A stretch of DNA of 64,000 nt from Beroe forskalii (taxonomy: Eukaryota; Ctenophora; Nuda; Beroida; Beroidae), in NCBI GenBank assembly GCA_011033025.1, contig WFMF01000008.1, forward strand, positions 935,001 through 999,000, in the 5' to 3' direction. This document shows, piece by piece, positions 62,799 through 64,000 of the stretch. Within the stretch, counting starts at the first letter, position 1. Each line of letters begins with the position of its first letter. The translations under genes and the position numbers were made by a program. Below the pieces are notes generated by a model. The model saw only the letters and a program-made list of their open reading frames with translations, ran no database searches and was not told where the DNA came from.

Positions 62799-64000
62799 AT
62801 GGCGACGAGGACAGCTTTGGATCCATGGAATGGGCAAGCAAACTGCCTTGACAGCTGGTTGGAGAGGTTGGAGGAGTATTTTGTAATGGAGGACATTGAT
62901 GATGATAGGAAGCGTGTAGCAACTTTGTTATCATACATTGGGGAGCATGGGTATGAAATCATAAAGAGTTTAACATCCCCTGCAAAGCCCAACTCAAAAC
63001 CATTCAAAACTCTGAAGACAACTCTTTCAGATCACATATGTCCTAAGCACATTGTGATGGTAGACAGACACAAGTTCAACCAGGTTGCTCAAGGGGGACG
63101 TTCAGTCACTGACTATCTTTCTGAACTTCGCAAGGCAGCTGAGCATTGCAAGTTCGGAAACTTTTATGACCAAGCATTGCGTGACCGTTTTATCTGTGGA
63201 TTGCGGGAGGACTCCATCAGGAAGGCTTTATTATCTGATGATAGGGACTTGACGCTGGAAGAGGCGTATAGCAAGGCTCTTGCTAGAGAGCAGGCAGCGT
63301 CAGAGTCGAAGGCTATTGGTGGATCCTTGGATTCTGCAGTGGGGGCGCATGGAACCTCATCGTTCAAGAAAGGGGGACCAGCTTGGAAGTCAGGTAAACC
63401 TGGGGATAAGAAGAAACCATCGTCATCTTCTGGACCTACATGCAAGTTTTGTAAGTTGAAACTCACTACTTCTAAGTGTACAGACAAAGTCTGTAAAACT
63501 GTGTGTTTTGTTTGCAAGAAAACAGGGCATGCTAAGAAAAATTGTTTCCAAAACAAAAGTAGAAATCCCAATGTGAAATACACTGAATTTGATCAAAACA
63601 GTGATTCTGATAATGATGTGTCAATCTTGCACTATGTTGATTCCTTTTATAATTCAAATAATGTAGATAGTAAACCTCTGATTAACGTTTCTGTTAATTC
63701 ATCTCCAATAGAGATGGAACTTGATACAGGTTCACAGCTCACTATTGTGAGTAGATCTTCATTGAATGGAATACCTAATGTAATATCTAGGCCTTCACAG
63801 CGAGTCATCAGAGTGGCAAATGGGGATTTAGTTAAGAATGTAAGTGAGTGTTCAGTAACTGCTAAGTTAGAAGGTGTTGAATATCCGAATTTGAAAATCC
63901 ATGTTGTTGAGGGACCTTTCCCGAGTCTCTTTGGTCGAGACTGGATTAGAGTAGTGTTCGGTGAGAACTGGCTTAGCAGGTTTATAGCAAAGCATGTAGA
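62799..64000 (+). CDS. Ty3/Gypsy-like gag-protease, runs off the window
   Basis: The frame starts at ATG 62799-62801 (MATRTALDPWNGQANCLDSW) and has no stop for 400 codons. It contains a capsid-like region (SWLERLEEYF to SVTDYLSELRKAAEHC), a basic linker and a CCHC zinc knuckle CFVCKKTGHAKKNC (63504-63545). A retropepsin-like segment with the DTGS active site (63723-63734) and FGRDWI follows. The order gag, knuckle, protease in one frame and the GRDW motif fit Ty3/Gypsy elements. Reverse transcriptase and integrase should follow beyond the window. Uninterrupted coding suggests a young copy. Confidence 0.85.
   Translation, partial: MATRTALDPWNGQANCLDSWLERLEEYFVMEDIDDDRKRVATLLSYIGEHGYEIIKSLTSPAKPNSKPFKTLKTTLSDHICPKHIVMVDRHKFNQVAQGGRSVTDYLSELRKAAEHCKFGNFYDQALRDRFICGLREDSIRKALLSDDRDLTLEEAYSKALAREQAASESKAIGGSLDSAVGAHGTSSFKKGGPAWKSGKPGDKKKPSSSSGPTCKFCKLKLTTSKCTDKVCKTVCFVCKKTGHAKKNCFQNKSRNPNVKYTEFDQNSDSDNDVSILHYVDSFYNSNNVDSKPLINVSVNSSPIEMELDTGSQLTIVSRSSLNGIPNVISRPSQRVIRVANGDLVKNVSECSVTAKLEGVEYPNLKIHVVEGPFPSLFGRDWIRVVFGENWLSRFIAKHV

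Noticed and set aside
62795..63583. Two minus-strand ORFs
   Set aside because: They are antisense to the clear gag-protease frame with zinc knuckle and DTGS motif.

Overview
This is a repeat-rich nuclear window from an invertebrate animal. Conserved genes are split by GT..AG introns. They include a Golgi alpha-mannosidase II, an HSP110-class chaperone, a transmembrane channel-like (TMC) protein and Ly6-like secreted proteins, a set that points to Metazoa. The phylum cannot be decided from the sequence. Introns and spacers are crowded with minisatellites, inverted repeats, two non-LTR retrotransposons and Ty3/Gypsy-type gag sequences.

Layout, left to right. 1-430: remnant of a retroelement gag, interrupted by a small inverted-repeat element with 8-bp target duplications. 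2.9-7.45 kb: nearly intact CR1-like non-LTR element (ORF1 with PHD-like finger; ORF2 with endonuclease and reverse transcriptase). 7.64-7.79 kb: perfect 75-bp-arm palindrome. 7.88-24.91 kb (+): eight exons of the N-terminal half of a MAN2A-type mannosidase. Its introns hold a 2.6-kb repeat block (10.0-12.65 kb) and a 46-bp satellite (15.76-19.54 kb). One internal exon and the whole C-terminal half were not found. 26.3-28.2 kb (-): two tandem Ly6-like genes, one with an intron and one without. 28.9-30.65 kb: apparent DNA-transposon ends enclosing a gag fragment. 32.2-36.2 kb: three more tandem arrays. 36.8-56.8 kb (-): sixteen exons of an HSPA4/HSP110 gene, lacking its N-terminal exon(s). Its 7.5-kb intron contains a TMC gene on the opposite strand (45.7-47.9 kb), and the next 5-kb intron contains a decayed I/R1-like retrotransposon (48.8-52.2 kb). 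60.9-62.25 kb (+): last two exons of an ABHD1/3-type alpha/beta hydrolase with a cysteine in the nucleophile position. 62.8-64.0 kb (+): gag-protease of a Ty3/Gypsy-like element that runs off the window.

The host genes do not form an operon or a shared pathway: N-glycan trimming, cytosolic protein folding, a membrane channel, a lipid-type hydrolase and small secreted proteins. The strongest unusual signal is at 55.59-56.09 kb. There the 3' end of an HSP110 exon together with its 5' splice site is tandemly repeated fifteen times with a strict 34-bp period. Exon boundaries and phases were worked out by eye from splice sites and family similarity, and no searches were run. One exon junction in HSP110, one T-run in the TMC gene and one T-run in the CR1 ORF2 do not close in frame, which could be real decay or assembly error.
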